Shown in pieces: positions 38,967-47,116 of a stretch of 64,000 nt of DNA. The DNA comes from Candidatus Latescibacterota bacterium. GTDB lineage: Bacteria > JAAXHH01. Under the pieces are notes generated by a model. That model did no database searches. It saw only the letters and a list, made by a program, of their open reading frames with translations, and had not been told where the DNA came from. The DNA lies in NCBI GenBank assembly GCA_022821085.1, contig JAJEEG010000006.1, forward strand, positions 2,563,330 to 2,627,329, written 5' to 3'. The stretch's first letter is position 1. Each line of letters opens with the position of its first letter. The position numbers and the translations under genes are program-made.

Positions 38967-39964
38967 AGCGCGTGCTGATCATCCGGTCGGGCGCGGTCGG
39001 GGACCTGATCCTTACGCTCCCCGTGCTCTTCGCATTGAAGAAGCGTTACAGCGGCCTGTCCATCGACATGATAGGCGACCGGGAACGCCTGTCGCTGCTC
39101 AGGCGTTGCGGCTATGTGGATAAGGTGCTGCCGACAGATGGCCGGGAATTCACTCCCCTGTTCGTGCCGGGCGGCGCCCTGCCTGCCCGCCTGGTTCGAC
39201 GGCTGCGATCCTACGATGCGATCATTTCCTACCTGCCCGATCCCTATGGCGTGTTTGCGGCGAACCTCGAAAGGCTTGCGTCCGGCCCGGTGCTGACCGG
39301 GCGGTCCCGGCCCGCCGAAGGCGGAAGAATCCATATGACCCGCGTGCTGGTGGATGCACTGAAACCTCTGGGAATCGAGACTTCAGTCGATCCGCCCCGG
39401 ATCGACGTTCCGGAAAGCGCCGCCTCGGACGACTTGTGTAGTCTGGAGAATGAAAGACCGCAGGTCGCCATCCATCCCGGAAGCGGTGGTGCGGACAAAT
39501 GCTGGCCGGTGGAACACTACGGGACACTGATCGATCTGTTGACCGAATCGGACTTCGGGCCGGTAATTACCTTCGGGCCGGCGGATCACACGATACGTAG
39601 CCGCCTGCTGCCCTGGATCGAAACCCGTGAAGTCCTGGTTATAGAGGACCGATCCCTCGTAGAAGTGGCCGCCCTGTATGCCCGGTGCCGGGCGATGATC
39701 GGCAACGATTCGGGCATGACCCACCTGGCTGCGGCCGCGGGCACGCCGGTTGTCGCTTTGTTCGGACCTACCGACCCGGCCGTCTGGGGCCCCAGGGGGA
39801 AGGACGTACGTATTCTGTGGGGTACCGATGTGTTCGAAGCAGACGTGGACGGCATGGACTGGAAGGGGCCGTTCCGACCGAGAAACCTGAACGACATCGA
39901 AGCGACGACACCTGTTCGAATCCTGTCGCGTGTTGGCGCAATAACCGGAACGGCTACAAAATAG
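38963..39964 (+). CDS. Family 9 glycosyltransferase, heptosyltransferase-like
   Basis: A 333-residue GT-B fold enzyme of family GT9. The N-terminal RSGAVGDLILTLPVLFALKKRY contains the acceptor-side Asp. The donor side has AIHPGSGGADKCWP, and MIGNDSGMTHLAAAAGTPVVALFGPTDPAVWGP is a textbook GT9 C-terminal motif. It should transfer heptose or another sugar from a nucleotide to lipid A core or similar acceptors at the inner membrane face. No other LPS gene is nearby; the four-base overlap with the OCD gene implies one transcript. Confidence 0.9.
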   Translation: MKRVLIIRSGAVGDLILTLPVLFALKKRYSGLSIDMIGDRERLSLLRRCGYVDKVLPTDGREFTPLFVPGGALPARLVRRLRSYDAIISYLPDPYGVFAANLERLASGPVLTGRSRPAEGGRIHMTRVLVDALKPLGIETSVDPPRIDVPESAASDDLCSLENERPQVAIHPGSGGADKCWPVEHYGTLIDLLTESDFGPVITFGPADHTIRSRLLPWIETREVLVIEDRSLVEVAALYARCRAMIGNDSGMTHLAAAAGTPVVALFGPTDPAVWGPRGKDVRILWGTDVFEADVDGMDWKGPFRPRNLNDIEATTPVRILSRVGAITGTATK

Positions 39965-40033
39965 AATCAAGAGACAGGGTCGGATACGTGTAGATACATT
40001 GTAGATCCAGCATCGTCACGGCGTTGAAGGCAC

Positions 40034-40062
40034 TTGACACGACTTCCAGGGCGTACTATGTT
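40034..40062 (+). promoter_or_regulatory. Promoter candidate overlapping the start of the His/Cys-rich gene
   Basis: TTGACA (40034-40039), a perfect -35, then 17 bases and TATGTT (40057-40062). Transcription from about 40069 would begin at the internal ATG 40070, implying a leaderless message; see findings. Confidence 0.4.
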
Positions 40063-40354
40063 CGCCGACATGCGACCAGATGGGTTGACGCTGCAACGTT
40101 GGGCCGCGGTTTTCGCCGTCGCCCTCTTCGTGCTCTCCACGACGCCCCATGACCACGACGACGGCGACGAATGCGTAAACGGCACCTGTGTTCCCTGCCA
40201 TGTCCAGGGACTGCCGATCATCGACTCCATCGATCGCTTCGGCGTGCACGATTTCTCCGATGCGCCGATTCACCCTATCTCCGGCGCATACACCCAGACC
40301 CACACCCTTGATGCGGCGACCCGCGGACACGACTGCCGGGCTCCACCTGCCTGA
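40058..40354 (+). CDS. Small membrane-anchored His/Cys-rich protein, possible metal binder
   Basis: A 98-residue protein with one hydrophobic segment (LQRWAAVFAVALFVLSTTP) followed by HDHDDGDECVNGTCVPCHV, a compact His/Asp/Cys cluster, then a tail with more His. The layout suits a periplasm-facing metal-binding peptide anchored or exported by its signal segment. CVPCH resembles a heme c motif but is embedded in a region with no cytochrome fold; thiol/His metal binding is the simpler reading. The start may be ATG 40058 or ATG 40070. It precedes an ABC transporter and a MerC-like gene, supporting a metal link. No family recognised. Confidence 0.6.
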   Translation: MFADMRPDGLTLQRWAAVFAVALFVLSTTPHDHDDGDECVNGTCVPCHVQGLPIIDSIDRFGVHDFSDAPIHPISGAYTQTHTLDAATRGHDCRAPPA

Positions 40355-40538
40355 ATAACCCTTCCATTCCGTATTACACATAGTTCGTCACAGTTCCCGA
40401 TGCCAGTTCGCTGATTTCGCGCCGTCGAAATCCGTCTTGTGCATTGGTATCTTTAGCTTACTGGTATTCGAGATTCGAAGCCATGCCGCCGGCGTGGCGA
40501 GGGATCAAGTATACGCCATGCAACCGGAGGGAGAATCT

Positions 40539-41345
40539 ATGGAATCCGGTCCTGAATCCCGGATGAAGAACGCGAACAAAATACTGACTGCCGATGAGTC
40601 AGAAACCCCGGCCGATTCGGCAGGCGCCGCATTGGCGCCCGCGCTGGAAGCCCGGTCGCTGACCAAGCGTTATGAGGAAGTAGAGGCGGTTGTCGGCCTG
40701 GACCTCCGTGTCGGCCCGTCGGAGATCTACTGCCTCCTGGGCCCGAACGGCGCCGGCAAGACGACGACGATCCATCTCTTCCTGGGGTTTCTGGAGCCGA
40801 CGTCCGGAAGCGCTCACGTGATGGGTCTCGACGTCGCCGAGGAGCCGCTGAAATCCAAAACGCACCTCGCCTATGTTCCCGAGCAGGTCATGCTCTATCG
40901 TAACCTGAGCGGCCTGGAAAACCTGGCCTATTTCGCCGCGCTGGGCGGGAAGGAATCCCTGTCGACGGGTCGACTCACCGAGATCCTCGGCGAGGCGGGA
41001 CTTGAGGCGGATGCGGTCCATTCCCGCGTATCCGCGTATTCAAAGGGCATGAGACAGAAAGTCGGCATTGCGATCGCCATTGCCAAGGAAGCTGACGCCC
41101 TGCTCCTCGACGAACCGACATCCGGTCTCGATCCCGAGGCTTCGAACGAGTTCTCCGAATTGCTGGAACAGCTCAAGGACCGGGGCGTAGCGGTGCTGAT
41201 GGCGACCCACGACCTCTTCCGCGCGAAGGAAACCGGAACACGGGTCGGGATCATGCGGCACGGCCGCCTCGTGGCGGAGATGACCACCGACGAAATCGGC
41301 CACGCGGATCTCGAACGCATCTACCTCGAACACATGCACGAATAG
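40539..41345 (+). CDS. ABC transporter ATP-binding protein
   Basis: A 268-residue ABC ATPase. Walker A GPNGAGKTT is at residues 68-76, the Q-loop region is FVP-type (LAYVPEQVMLY), the signature is YSKGMRQKVGIA, Walker B ALLLDEPTSGLD, and the switch His lies in MATHDLF. ATG 40539 with GGAGG eight bases upstream is preferred over earlier in-frame starts. It is of the NosF/CcmA-like group that pairs with ABC-2 permeases. The two permease genes follow within ten and two bases, forming one operon. Confidence 0.92.
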   Translation: MESGPESRMKNANKILTADESETPADSAGAALAPALEARSLTKRYEEVEAVVGLDLRVGPSEIYCLLGPNGAGKTTTIHLFLGFLEPTSGSAHVMGLDVAEEPLKSKTHLAYVPEQVMLYRNLSGLENLAYFAALGGKESLSTGRLTEILGEAGLEADAVHSRVSAYSKGMRQKVGIAIAIAKEADALLLDEPTSGLDPEASNEFSELLEQLKDRGVAVLMATHDLFRAKETGTRVGIMRHGRLVAEMTTDEIGHADLERIYLEHMHE

Positions 41346-41354
41346 GAGCCAAAC

Positions 41355-42764
41355 ATGATCAGGCATATCGTCCGCAAGGAGTTCATGGACGTGGTGCGGG
41401 ACGGCCGATTCCGATGGTGCGCCGCCCTGGTAGGCGCCCTGCTCCTGGTTTCGCTGGGAACGGGATGGGTCCAGTCGCGCAATGCGCAGAAGGAACTCGC
41501 CGCAGCCCAGGCCACCGCCCGCGATCACTGGGAATCGCAGGGAGAGAAGAACCCCCATTCCGCGGCCCACTACGGTGTATACGCGTTCAAACCCCGGCTG
41601 GCGCTGTCCTTCGTCGACGAAGGTGTCGATCCCTATACGGGGACGTCGGTATTCCTGGAGGCCCACAGGCAGAACGATTTCCTGTTGCGCCCCGCACAGG
41701 ACGCGACCCCCGCGCAGCGCATCGGCGCGTTGACGGCGGCGCAGGTCCTTCAACACCTGGTGCCGCTGCTCATCATCCTGTTGACCTTTGGCGCGCTCGC
41801 CGGCGAGCGGGAGCGGGGCACACTGCGGCAACTCCTGGCTACGGGTATCGGACGCCTCGAGCTCGCCATGGGCAAGGCCCTCGGCGTAGCGGCCGCACTG
41901 GCGCTGCTCCTGGTACCCGCGGCAGTCGTGGGTGCGGCGGCAATCGTCGTAGGAAGCCCCGGACCGGCGACGTCACCACTGGTACGCGGCGCCGTGCTTG
42001 CCGGCATTTACCTGGCCTATTTCGCCACGTTCATCGGATTGTCCCTCGCCGTCTCGGCCCGGGCCCCATCGGCGCGGACCGCACTGGTCGTGTTGCTGGC
42101 CGTATGGGTGGTGAACGGACTCGTGGCGCCCCGTGTCGCGGTGGATTTCTCGAAGTGGCTGTACCCGACGCCCTCCGCGGTGGAGTTCGCCCACAACCTC
42201 GAACAGGAAATGGCCGACGGGGTGGAGGGCGTTGACCGTCCCGACCGGGCCGCCGTGACGCAGAACCTCCTGGCGCAGTATAACCTGGAGAACGTTGAAG
42301 ACCTCCCTATCAACGCGATAGGCGTCTTCCTGCAGGAAAGCGAGAAGTTCGGCAACCAGATCTTCGACCGCAATTACGGTGCGCTATGGGACACCTTCGA
42401 GCGCCAGGGATACGTACACGAAGCGCTCGCGGTTACGGCGCCCCTGCTGGCGGTTCGGACGCTTTCCATGGGCCTGGCCGGGACCGATGTCGAACAGCAC
42501 CGCCACTTCGCCATCGCCGCGGAGGAATACCGGAGGGATCTGGTGGAGCGCCTGAACGGCGACCTGACCGAAAACTCCCGTACCGGTGAGGTCTACCTGG
42601 CCACCGCCGATTTCTGGTCGCAGATGCCTCCCTTCCGGTACGACGCACCGGAAGTGTCGTGGGTCCTGAAGAACCGGGTCCTTTCGCTCCTGATGCTCGG
42701 ACTGTGGCTGGCCGCTGCGTTTGTGGCCGCCACGTACGCCGTTCGCCGCGCGGAGGTGGCCTGA
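41355..42764 (+). CDS. ABC-2 type permease (DUF3526), first copy
   Basis: A 469-residue membrane protein with an N-terminal helix (WCAALVGALLLVSLGTGW), a large periplasmic domain, a cluster of about five central helices starting LQHLVPLLIILLTFGALAGERERGTLRQLL, a second extracellular domain and a C-terminal helix. GERERGTLRQLLATG is the ABC-2/NosY-like coupling motif. The DUF3526 label fits the second extracellular region. It forms the channel with the paralogous permease two bases downstream. The transported substrate is unknown; such heterodimers often export or assemble metal-protein components. Confidence 0.86.
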   Translation: MIRHIVRKEFMDVVRDGRFRWCAALVGALLLVSLGTGWVQSRNAQKELAAAQATARDHWESQGEKNPHSAAHYGVYAFKPRLALSFVDEGVDPYTGTSVFLEAHRQNDFLLRPAQDATPAQRIGALTAAQVLQHLVPLLIILLTFGALAGERERGTLRQLLATGIGRLELAMGKALGVAAALALLLVPAAVVGAAAIVVGSPGPATSPLVRGAVLAGIYLAYFATFIGLSLAVSARAPSARTALVVLLAVWVVNGLVAPRVAVDFSKWLYPTPSAVEFAHNLEQEMADGVEGVDRPDRAAVTQNLLAQYNLENVEDLPINAIGVFLQESEKFGNQIFDRNYGALWDTFERQGYVHEALAVTAPLLAVRTLSMGLAGTDVEQHRHFAIAAEEYRRDLVERLNGDLTENSRTGEVYLATADFWSQMPPFRYDAPEVSWVLKNRVLSLLMLGLWLAAAFVAATYAVRRAEVA

Positions 42765-42766
42765 TC

Positions 42767-44215
42767 ATGCAGACCAAGACTACAAAGACCATCCTGCTCA
42801 ACGAGTGGCGGCTTCTCGCGGCAGACCGTACCCTGCGGATCGTCCTGCCCCTTTTCGTCGTCCTCTTCGCCTACGCGCTGGCCAACGGCATGGCATGGGT
42901 CCGCTTCCAGGAACACACGGTACAGGTCGTACGGGACGGGAATGTCCAACGGACCGATGCGTTGGAACGCGATCTGACCGCCATAGAAAACGGAGGCCAG
43001 CCGTCCTCCCCCTTTCGCGACCCCCGATCCGCCAACGTGATGGGCGGCCCCCGGGGCGCCCGGTCCGTCGCGCTGGATCCCGGTCCCCTGACCGCCCTGG
43101 CGGTGGGGCAAAGCGACCTGCTGCCGTACTACTACGATGTCAGTATCTATACCAACGAATCCACGTTCCTGCAGAACGGTGAGGTGGAGAACCCGCTCAA
43201 CCTCATGGTGGGACGATTCGACCTGGCCTTCGTCGCGGTTTACCTGCTGCCCCTGCTCGTGCTGGCCATGAGTTTCAACGTGTTATCGGGGGAACGCGAA
43301 CAGGGCACCCTGGCCCTTACGCTTTCCCAGCCCGTATCGGCGCGGCGTTTCGTGACCGTGAAGCTCGCCTTCCGCGCCTTGCTGGTTATGGCCGCGGCCG
43401 TCGGGGTGTCTTTGGCCGGAATACTGATCTCCGGTGGCTTCGGATCTTCGGGTCCGCTCGGAAGGGTCCTCCTGTGGTGTGCGGCGCTGACCGTGTACGC
43501 GCTGTTCTGGTTCTCACTCACCGCCTGGATAAACAGCCTCGGCCGGTCATCCTCCTGGAACGCCACGGTGCTGGTGGGTGCCTGGCTTGTACTGGTGGTG
43601 GTGCTGCCGGCCGCCATCAACATCGCCGCGGGCCTCCTCCACCCGCTCCCTTCGCGCGTGGAGATGATCACTGCCCAGCGGGAAGCTTCGAACGACGCGG
43701 TGAACCGCCGCAGTGAGCTGCTTGCCCGTTACCTCGAGGACCATCCCGAACTGGCCGGTGGCGGCGACGCCGATGAACCCAACCGAGCCGCGCTCGCCTG
43801 GGCCGCGACGGACGCGGTGAACCGGCGCCTGGAAGCGGTATCGGAGCGACACAGGATGGGGCGTGACGAACAGAACGACCTGGTCCGCCGCTACCGGTTT
43901 CTCTCCCCCGCGCTCCTGGTCCAGGAGTTGCTGATCGACGCGGCGGGGACGGGTGATGCGCGGTTTGCCCGGTTTCAGTCGCAGGTACGGGCGTTCGCCG
44001 GTCAGTGGCAGTCGTTCTTTGTACCGGCCATCCTGGCCGGGGAGAAAATGTCGGCGGATGTGCTTCCCACGTTACCGGATTTCAATTTCGTAGACGAGTC
44101 ATTAGGCGACGTGGGCCAGCGCGCGACGGTACCGCTATCGGCACTGATCATACTGGTCGGGCTGGTAGGTGTGGGTGCCTGGGTCGGACTTGGCAGGGTC
44201 CGGGGCGCTGGATGA
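42767..44215 (+). CDS. ABC-2 type permease (DUF3526), second copy
   Basis: A 482-residue paralogue of the preceding permease with the same layout: LRIVLPLFVVLFAYALANGM at the N-terminus, a periplasmic domain, the coupling segment LSGEREQGTLALTLSQPVSARRF, and central helices. A long soluble domain follows (SRVEMITAQREASNDAVNRR onward) before a final helix. ATG 42767 lies two bases after the previous stop. The stop TGA (44213-44215) is inside a 22-bp tandem duplication. The two permeases probably form a heterodimer with the ATPase. Confidence 0.86.
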   Translation: MQTKTTKTILLNEWRLLAADRTLRIVLPLFVVLFAYALANGMAWVRFQEHTVQVVRDGNVQRTDALERDLTAIENGGQPSSPFRDPRSANVMGGPRGARSVALDPGPLTALAVGQSDLLPYYYDVSIYTNESTFLQNGEVENPLNLMVGRFDLAFVAVYLLPLLVLAMSFNVLSGEREQGTLALTLSQPVSARRFVTVKLAFRALLVMAAAVGVSLAGILISGGFGSSGPLGRVLLWCAALTVYALFWFSLTAWINSLGRSSSWNATVLVGAWLVLVVVLPAAINIAAGLLHPLPSRVEMITAQREASNDAVNRRSELLARYLEDHPELAGGGDADEPNRAALAWAATDAVNRRLEAVSERHRMGRDEQNDLVRRYRFLSPALLVQELLIDAAGTGDARFARFQSQVRAFAGQWQSFFVPAILAGEKMSADVLPTLPDFNFVDESLGDVGQRATVPLSALIILVGLVGVGAWVGLGRVRGAG

Positions 44216-44244
44216 ACCGGCCCGGGGCGCCGGATGAGCCGGCC
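44201..44244. repeat. 22-bp x2 tandem repeat spanning a stop codon
   Basis: Copies at 44201-44222 and 44223-44244 (CGGGGCGC-GGATGA-CCGGCC, differing at two positions). The permease stop TGA is in the first copy. Confidence 0.93.
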
Positions 44245-44277
44245 ACGGGTTTATCCCAAAGGAGATTCAGAAAAGAA

Positions 44278-44664
44278 ATGAACTATCAGCTCAATCGAGG
44301 AACCGTCGACAACATCGGCGTGTTCGTCTCGTCTGCATGTGCGATCCACTGCCTGGCCTTGCCGCTGGTGGTTACGTTCCTGCCACTCGTGGGGCTCGGA
44401 TTCCTGGCCGGTGAACCTGCCGAGTACGCCATAATCGGCGCGGTACTGCTCGCAGCCGGGAGCGTGGTCGCAGGCGTGAGGTACCACAGGAGATGGAGGG
44501 CGTTTCTCACCCTCGTATTGGCCGTGGGAGTGATTTTTACGGGTTACCTGGCGGCCGAAGGGAACTTTGAGGTAGTCCTTCATGTAACCGGGGGCGTCCT
44601 GCTTGCAACGACCCATCTCGTGAACCGGCAACTGTGCAGGACCTGTCCCGCGTCCGACTGCTGA
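44278..44664 (+). CDS. MerC-like small membrane protein
   Basis: A 128-residue four-helix membrane protein of the MerC-domain family. The first helix contains SSACAIHCLALPL with the paired Cys (CxxxC) that binds metal in MerC, followed by three more hydrophobic segments and a C-terminal CRTCPASDC cluster. MerC proteins take up mercuric ion, but chromosomal homologues without other mer genes probably handle other soft or transition metals. No merA, merP or merR is present. AAAGGAG lies 13 bases before ATG 44278, rather far. It ends the metal-like operon, with a 12-bp duplication over the stop. Confidence 0.85.
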   Translation: MNYQLNRGTVDNIGVFVSSACAIHCLALPLVVTFLPLVGLGFLAGEPAEYAIIGAVLLAAGSVVAGVRYHRRWRAFLTLVLAVGVIFTGYLAAEGNFEVVLHVTGGVLLATTHLVNRQLCRTCPASDC

Positions 44665-44676
44665 TCCGACTGCTGA
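44653..44676 (+). repeat. 12-bp x2 duplication giving tandem in-frame stops
   Basis: TCCGACTGCTGA occurs twice without change (44653-44664, 44665-44676); each ends in an in-frame TGA, so the MerC gene has a duplicated C-terminus and stop. Confidence 0.97.
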
Positions 44677-44678
44677 TA

Positions 44679-45698
44679 TCATCCCGCGTTCGGCCTGAAC
44701 GACCAGATCGCCTTTCCCGTCGTGTCCACGGTAAGGCGGCACGCGGGGCCAAAGGTGTGGGTCGTAGTCACGGTGACCGGTCGCGTCTCCATGGAGAATT
44801 CGGTGATGCCAAAACCATCGCCGAAGGGACCGGTTGCCGCGGGCCCGGATGCCTCGGGCCTGGATGCCGCAGACCCGGCGCGCACGGCGCCTTCCCCGGC
44901 CGGGCCGCCGGTCTGAGATGAACATTCTACCACGATGTCGAGGTCCGGGCCGCGGTAAGATGTGCGTTTCTCGATCCCGGTAGGTCCCGCACCGGATGCA
45001 TCTACCGTCCCGCCCGCCACGATGCGTAACGCCGGTTCCGGGAGGCGTTCCGTCTTCGCTGCAGCATACCCATACACCCCCAGTTCAGCCTCGAGCAGGT
45101 CCGCTTCATCGGGCGGCAGGGTCACGGTGACCGACGTGATGTCCCGGAACAGCCGGCCGGACAGGTCGTCGCCGATCGCGGAACGGTAACGGGTCAGGAA
45201 CCCGCTTCTGACTATGCCGGATGTTCCCGCGCCAGGCTTTTCCGGCGGAAGGTCCGGCGCCCAGCGGTCCAGGAACCCGGGATCGTATTCCATCACCCAG
45301 GAAATCAACCGGGCGTCGTCCTTCCGGGGTATATCGACCGTCCAGAACCACGGGATGTCCTCGTCCCGGTACCTTCTCCTCCGCTTGAACCGCGTGATAT
45401 CCCGTTTCAAGGCCCTTTCCAGGCGGCCGGCGAGTTCTTCCGAACCGCCCTCCTGCTCGATGCCGAATGCGAGGGCGTCGCGGGGCGCCCAGGACGTACG
45501 GTCCGGGTCCATGAACTCGAAATAGGTCTCGCGGCCGTAGTAGTAGCGGCCGGTCCACGACATGCCCGTGGCCTGGTCGTGGGTCGTCCGCTCTTCGGAA
45601 CAGGCGAAGTGCTCGTTCAGAAACCCGGACGCGCCGATGGAACGATAGGTCTCCGCGTCCAGGAAGATGAGCAGATGGTTCAGATAGACACGTAGCAT
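44679..45698 (-). CDS. DUF5829 family protein
   Basis: A 339-residue protein matching DUF5829, which has a vicinal-oxygen-chelate-like start: LNHLLIFLDAETYRSIGAS, FACSEERTT and SWTGRYYYGRETYFEFMDP. No signal peptide is obvious. The C-terminal third is Gly/Ala/Pro-rich with a 15-bp quasi-repeat (GSAASRPEASGPAATGP) that is probably a low-complexity linker. Family function is unknown; the N-terminal pattern suggests binding of a small ligand. The gene is three bases downstream of the sulfatase stop, so both are likely cotranscribed. Confidence 0.75.
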   Translation of the reverse strand: MLRVYLNHLLIFLDAETYRSIGASGFLNEHFACSEERTTHDQATGMSWTGRYYYGRETYFEFMDPDRTSWAPRDALAFGIEQEGGSEELAGRLERALKRDITRFKRRRRYRDEDIPWFWTVDIPRKDDARLISWVMEYDPGFLDRWAPDLPPEKPGAGTSGIVRSGFLTRYRSAIGDDLSGRLFRDITSVTVTLPPDEADLLEAELGVYGYAAAKTERLPEPALRIVAGGTVDASGAGPTGIEKRTSYRGPDLDIVVECSSQTGGPAGEGAVRAGSAASRPEASGPAATGPFGDGFGITEFSMETRPVTVTTTHTFGPACRLTVDTTGKAIWSFRPNAG

Positions 45699-45701
45699 GG
45701 C

Positions 45702-47027
45702 TCAGACGGGATACTGGGGGTCGTCGGCCGCCGAAAGGTCGGCCGGGCTGTTCAACACGCCCCCGGGGTCCGGGGGAACGACCTCGTGATCGACCAGGGG
45801 ATCGCCCGTGGATGCCATCCAGCGGTCCAATCGGGCGCGCATATCGCGCAACACGCCGTCGGACTCGGGCCGGTCGGCCAGGTTGTTGGTCTCGCCAGGA
45901 TCGAACACGGTATCGTACAGCCGTTCACGGGGCACGGCCCGGTCGCGCCAGCCGCGTTCGATCAGGGTCGATTTCGTGATCGATGCGTCGCAGTTCGTCA
46001 TGACGGGAAGTGCGCGGTCGCCGTATCGCCGGATGTACTTCCAGCGGTGAGTCCGCACGGCCCGCTGGGGCTCATAGGCCGCGTGGTAGTTCACCTCGGC
46101 GAAGACTTCTTCACGGATCTCCGTGGCGTCACCTCGGACGAGCGGGTCCAGTGAAACGCCCTGCAGCCAGTCCGGCCAGGCCGACCGCTCGATCCCGGCC
46201 AGTTCGCACAGCGTAGGGAACAGGTCGACCTGGCTCACCATGCCATCGATCACCTTGCCGCCACTGTATTCCGCGGGACCGCGCAGGATGAGCATGACGC
46301 CCATGCCGTGGTCGGTGAGGTGGCATTTCATCATGGGGAAGGCAATGCCGTGATCGGTGGTGCAGACGACCAGGGTGTCGTCCCTCAACCCGCCCCGGTC
46401 GATAGCCTCCAACACGCGCCCCATCTTGCGATCGAGCGTACGTGCGGCATCGATAAAGAGGCCCATGTCCCGACGAAGCTCCGGCGTATCAGGGAACGGC
46501 GCCGGCGGACGTACGTATCGGGGATCGGTCGGCGCTTCCCCCTCCGGCTGCGGCGCGAAGCCCGCTCCCCTGCGATGGGTTTCGCCGAATCCAACGTCCA
46601 GGAAGAAGGGCCGGTCATGGGATTCCGACAGGAAGGATGCGGCAAGTTCCTCGGCCGGCGCTCTGTCGTCACCAGCCTCCCGCGGCAGGACGCGGGACCA
46701 CCCGGCGTCATCCAGGTTCTTTACCACGTGCTGGAATCCGGCCATCACCGTGTCGTATCCCGCCTCGCGCAGCGTGTGCATGACGAGCCGATCGGGGTGG
46801 TGGATCGACCAGCCCCGGTTGACCAGTCCGAACATGCCGCAGCTGTGGGCCCACTGTCCGGTGAGCAGGGCCGCCCGGCTCGGGGAACAGGTCGGGTTCG
46901 CGCAGTAGGCCGACCTGAAAAGGACCCCGTCCTCCGCCAGTTTCTGCAGGGCGGGTGTGGGAATGGCGTGGCCGTAGGGCTGGATATACCGGCCGGTGTC
47001 ATGGGAATGAAGGTATACGATATTCAT
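45702..47027 (-). CDS. Sulfatase
   Basis: A 441-residue alkaline-phosphatase-fold sulfatase. The formylglycine site is C47 in CSPSR, followed by AALLTGQWAHSCGM. The metal-binding Asp/His pair at the C-terminal side of the active site is in VVCTTDHGIAFPM. NIVYLHSHDTGRY replaces the more usual double-Asp N-terminal motif (MADD), so one metal ligand is altered. No signal peptide with ATG 47027, suggesting a cytoplasmic enzyme; an upstream in-frame start adds 15 residues without a hydrophobic core. Substrate (sulfated glycan or alkyl sulfate) unknown. Confidence 0.86.
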   Translation of the reverse strand: MNIVYLHSHDTGRYIQPYGHAIPTPALQKLAEDGVLFRSAYCANPTCSPSRAALLTGQWAHSCGMFGLVNRGWSIHHPDRLVMHTLREAGYDTVMAGFQHVVKNLDDAGWSRVLPREAGDDRAPAEELAASFLSESHDRPFFLDVGFGETHRRGAGFAPQPEGEAPTDPRYVRPPAPFPDTPELRRDMGLFIDAARTLDRKMGRVLEAIDRGGLRDDTLVVCTTDHGIAFPMMKCHLTDHGMGVMLILRGPAEYSGGKVIDGMVSQVDLFPTLCELAGIERSAWPDWLQGVSLDPLVRGDATEIREEVFAEVNYHAAYEPQRAVRTHRWKYIRRYGDRALPVMTNCDASITKSTLIERGWRDRAVPRERLYDTVFDPGETNNLADRPESDGVLRDMRARLDRWMASTGDPLVDHEVVPPDPGGVLNSPADLSAADDPQYPV

Positions 47028-47078
47028 GGACTGAAGATTCCTGCGTACGGTTTTTTCTGCATGTTGCGGCATGCAACT

Positions 47079-47116
47079 CGGCTTGCTACATGCACCTCGG
47101 CTTGCTACATGCGCCT
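47079..47116 (-). repeat. 19-bp tandem repeat spanning the argS stop codon
   Basis: Two copies of CGGCTTGCTACATGC-CCT (47079-47097, 47098-47116) on the plus strand, with a third degraded copy just before. The argS stop TAG (47105-47107) is inside. Confidence 0.93.

Noticed and set aside
40154-40210. CVPCH in the His/Cys-rich protein as a cytochrome c heme site
   Set aside because: Too little sequence for a cytochrome fold and no axial Met context; metal binding is more likely.
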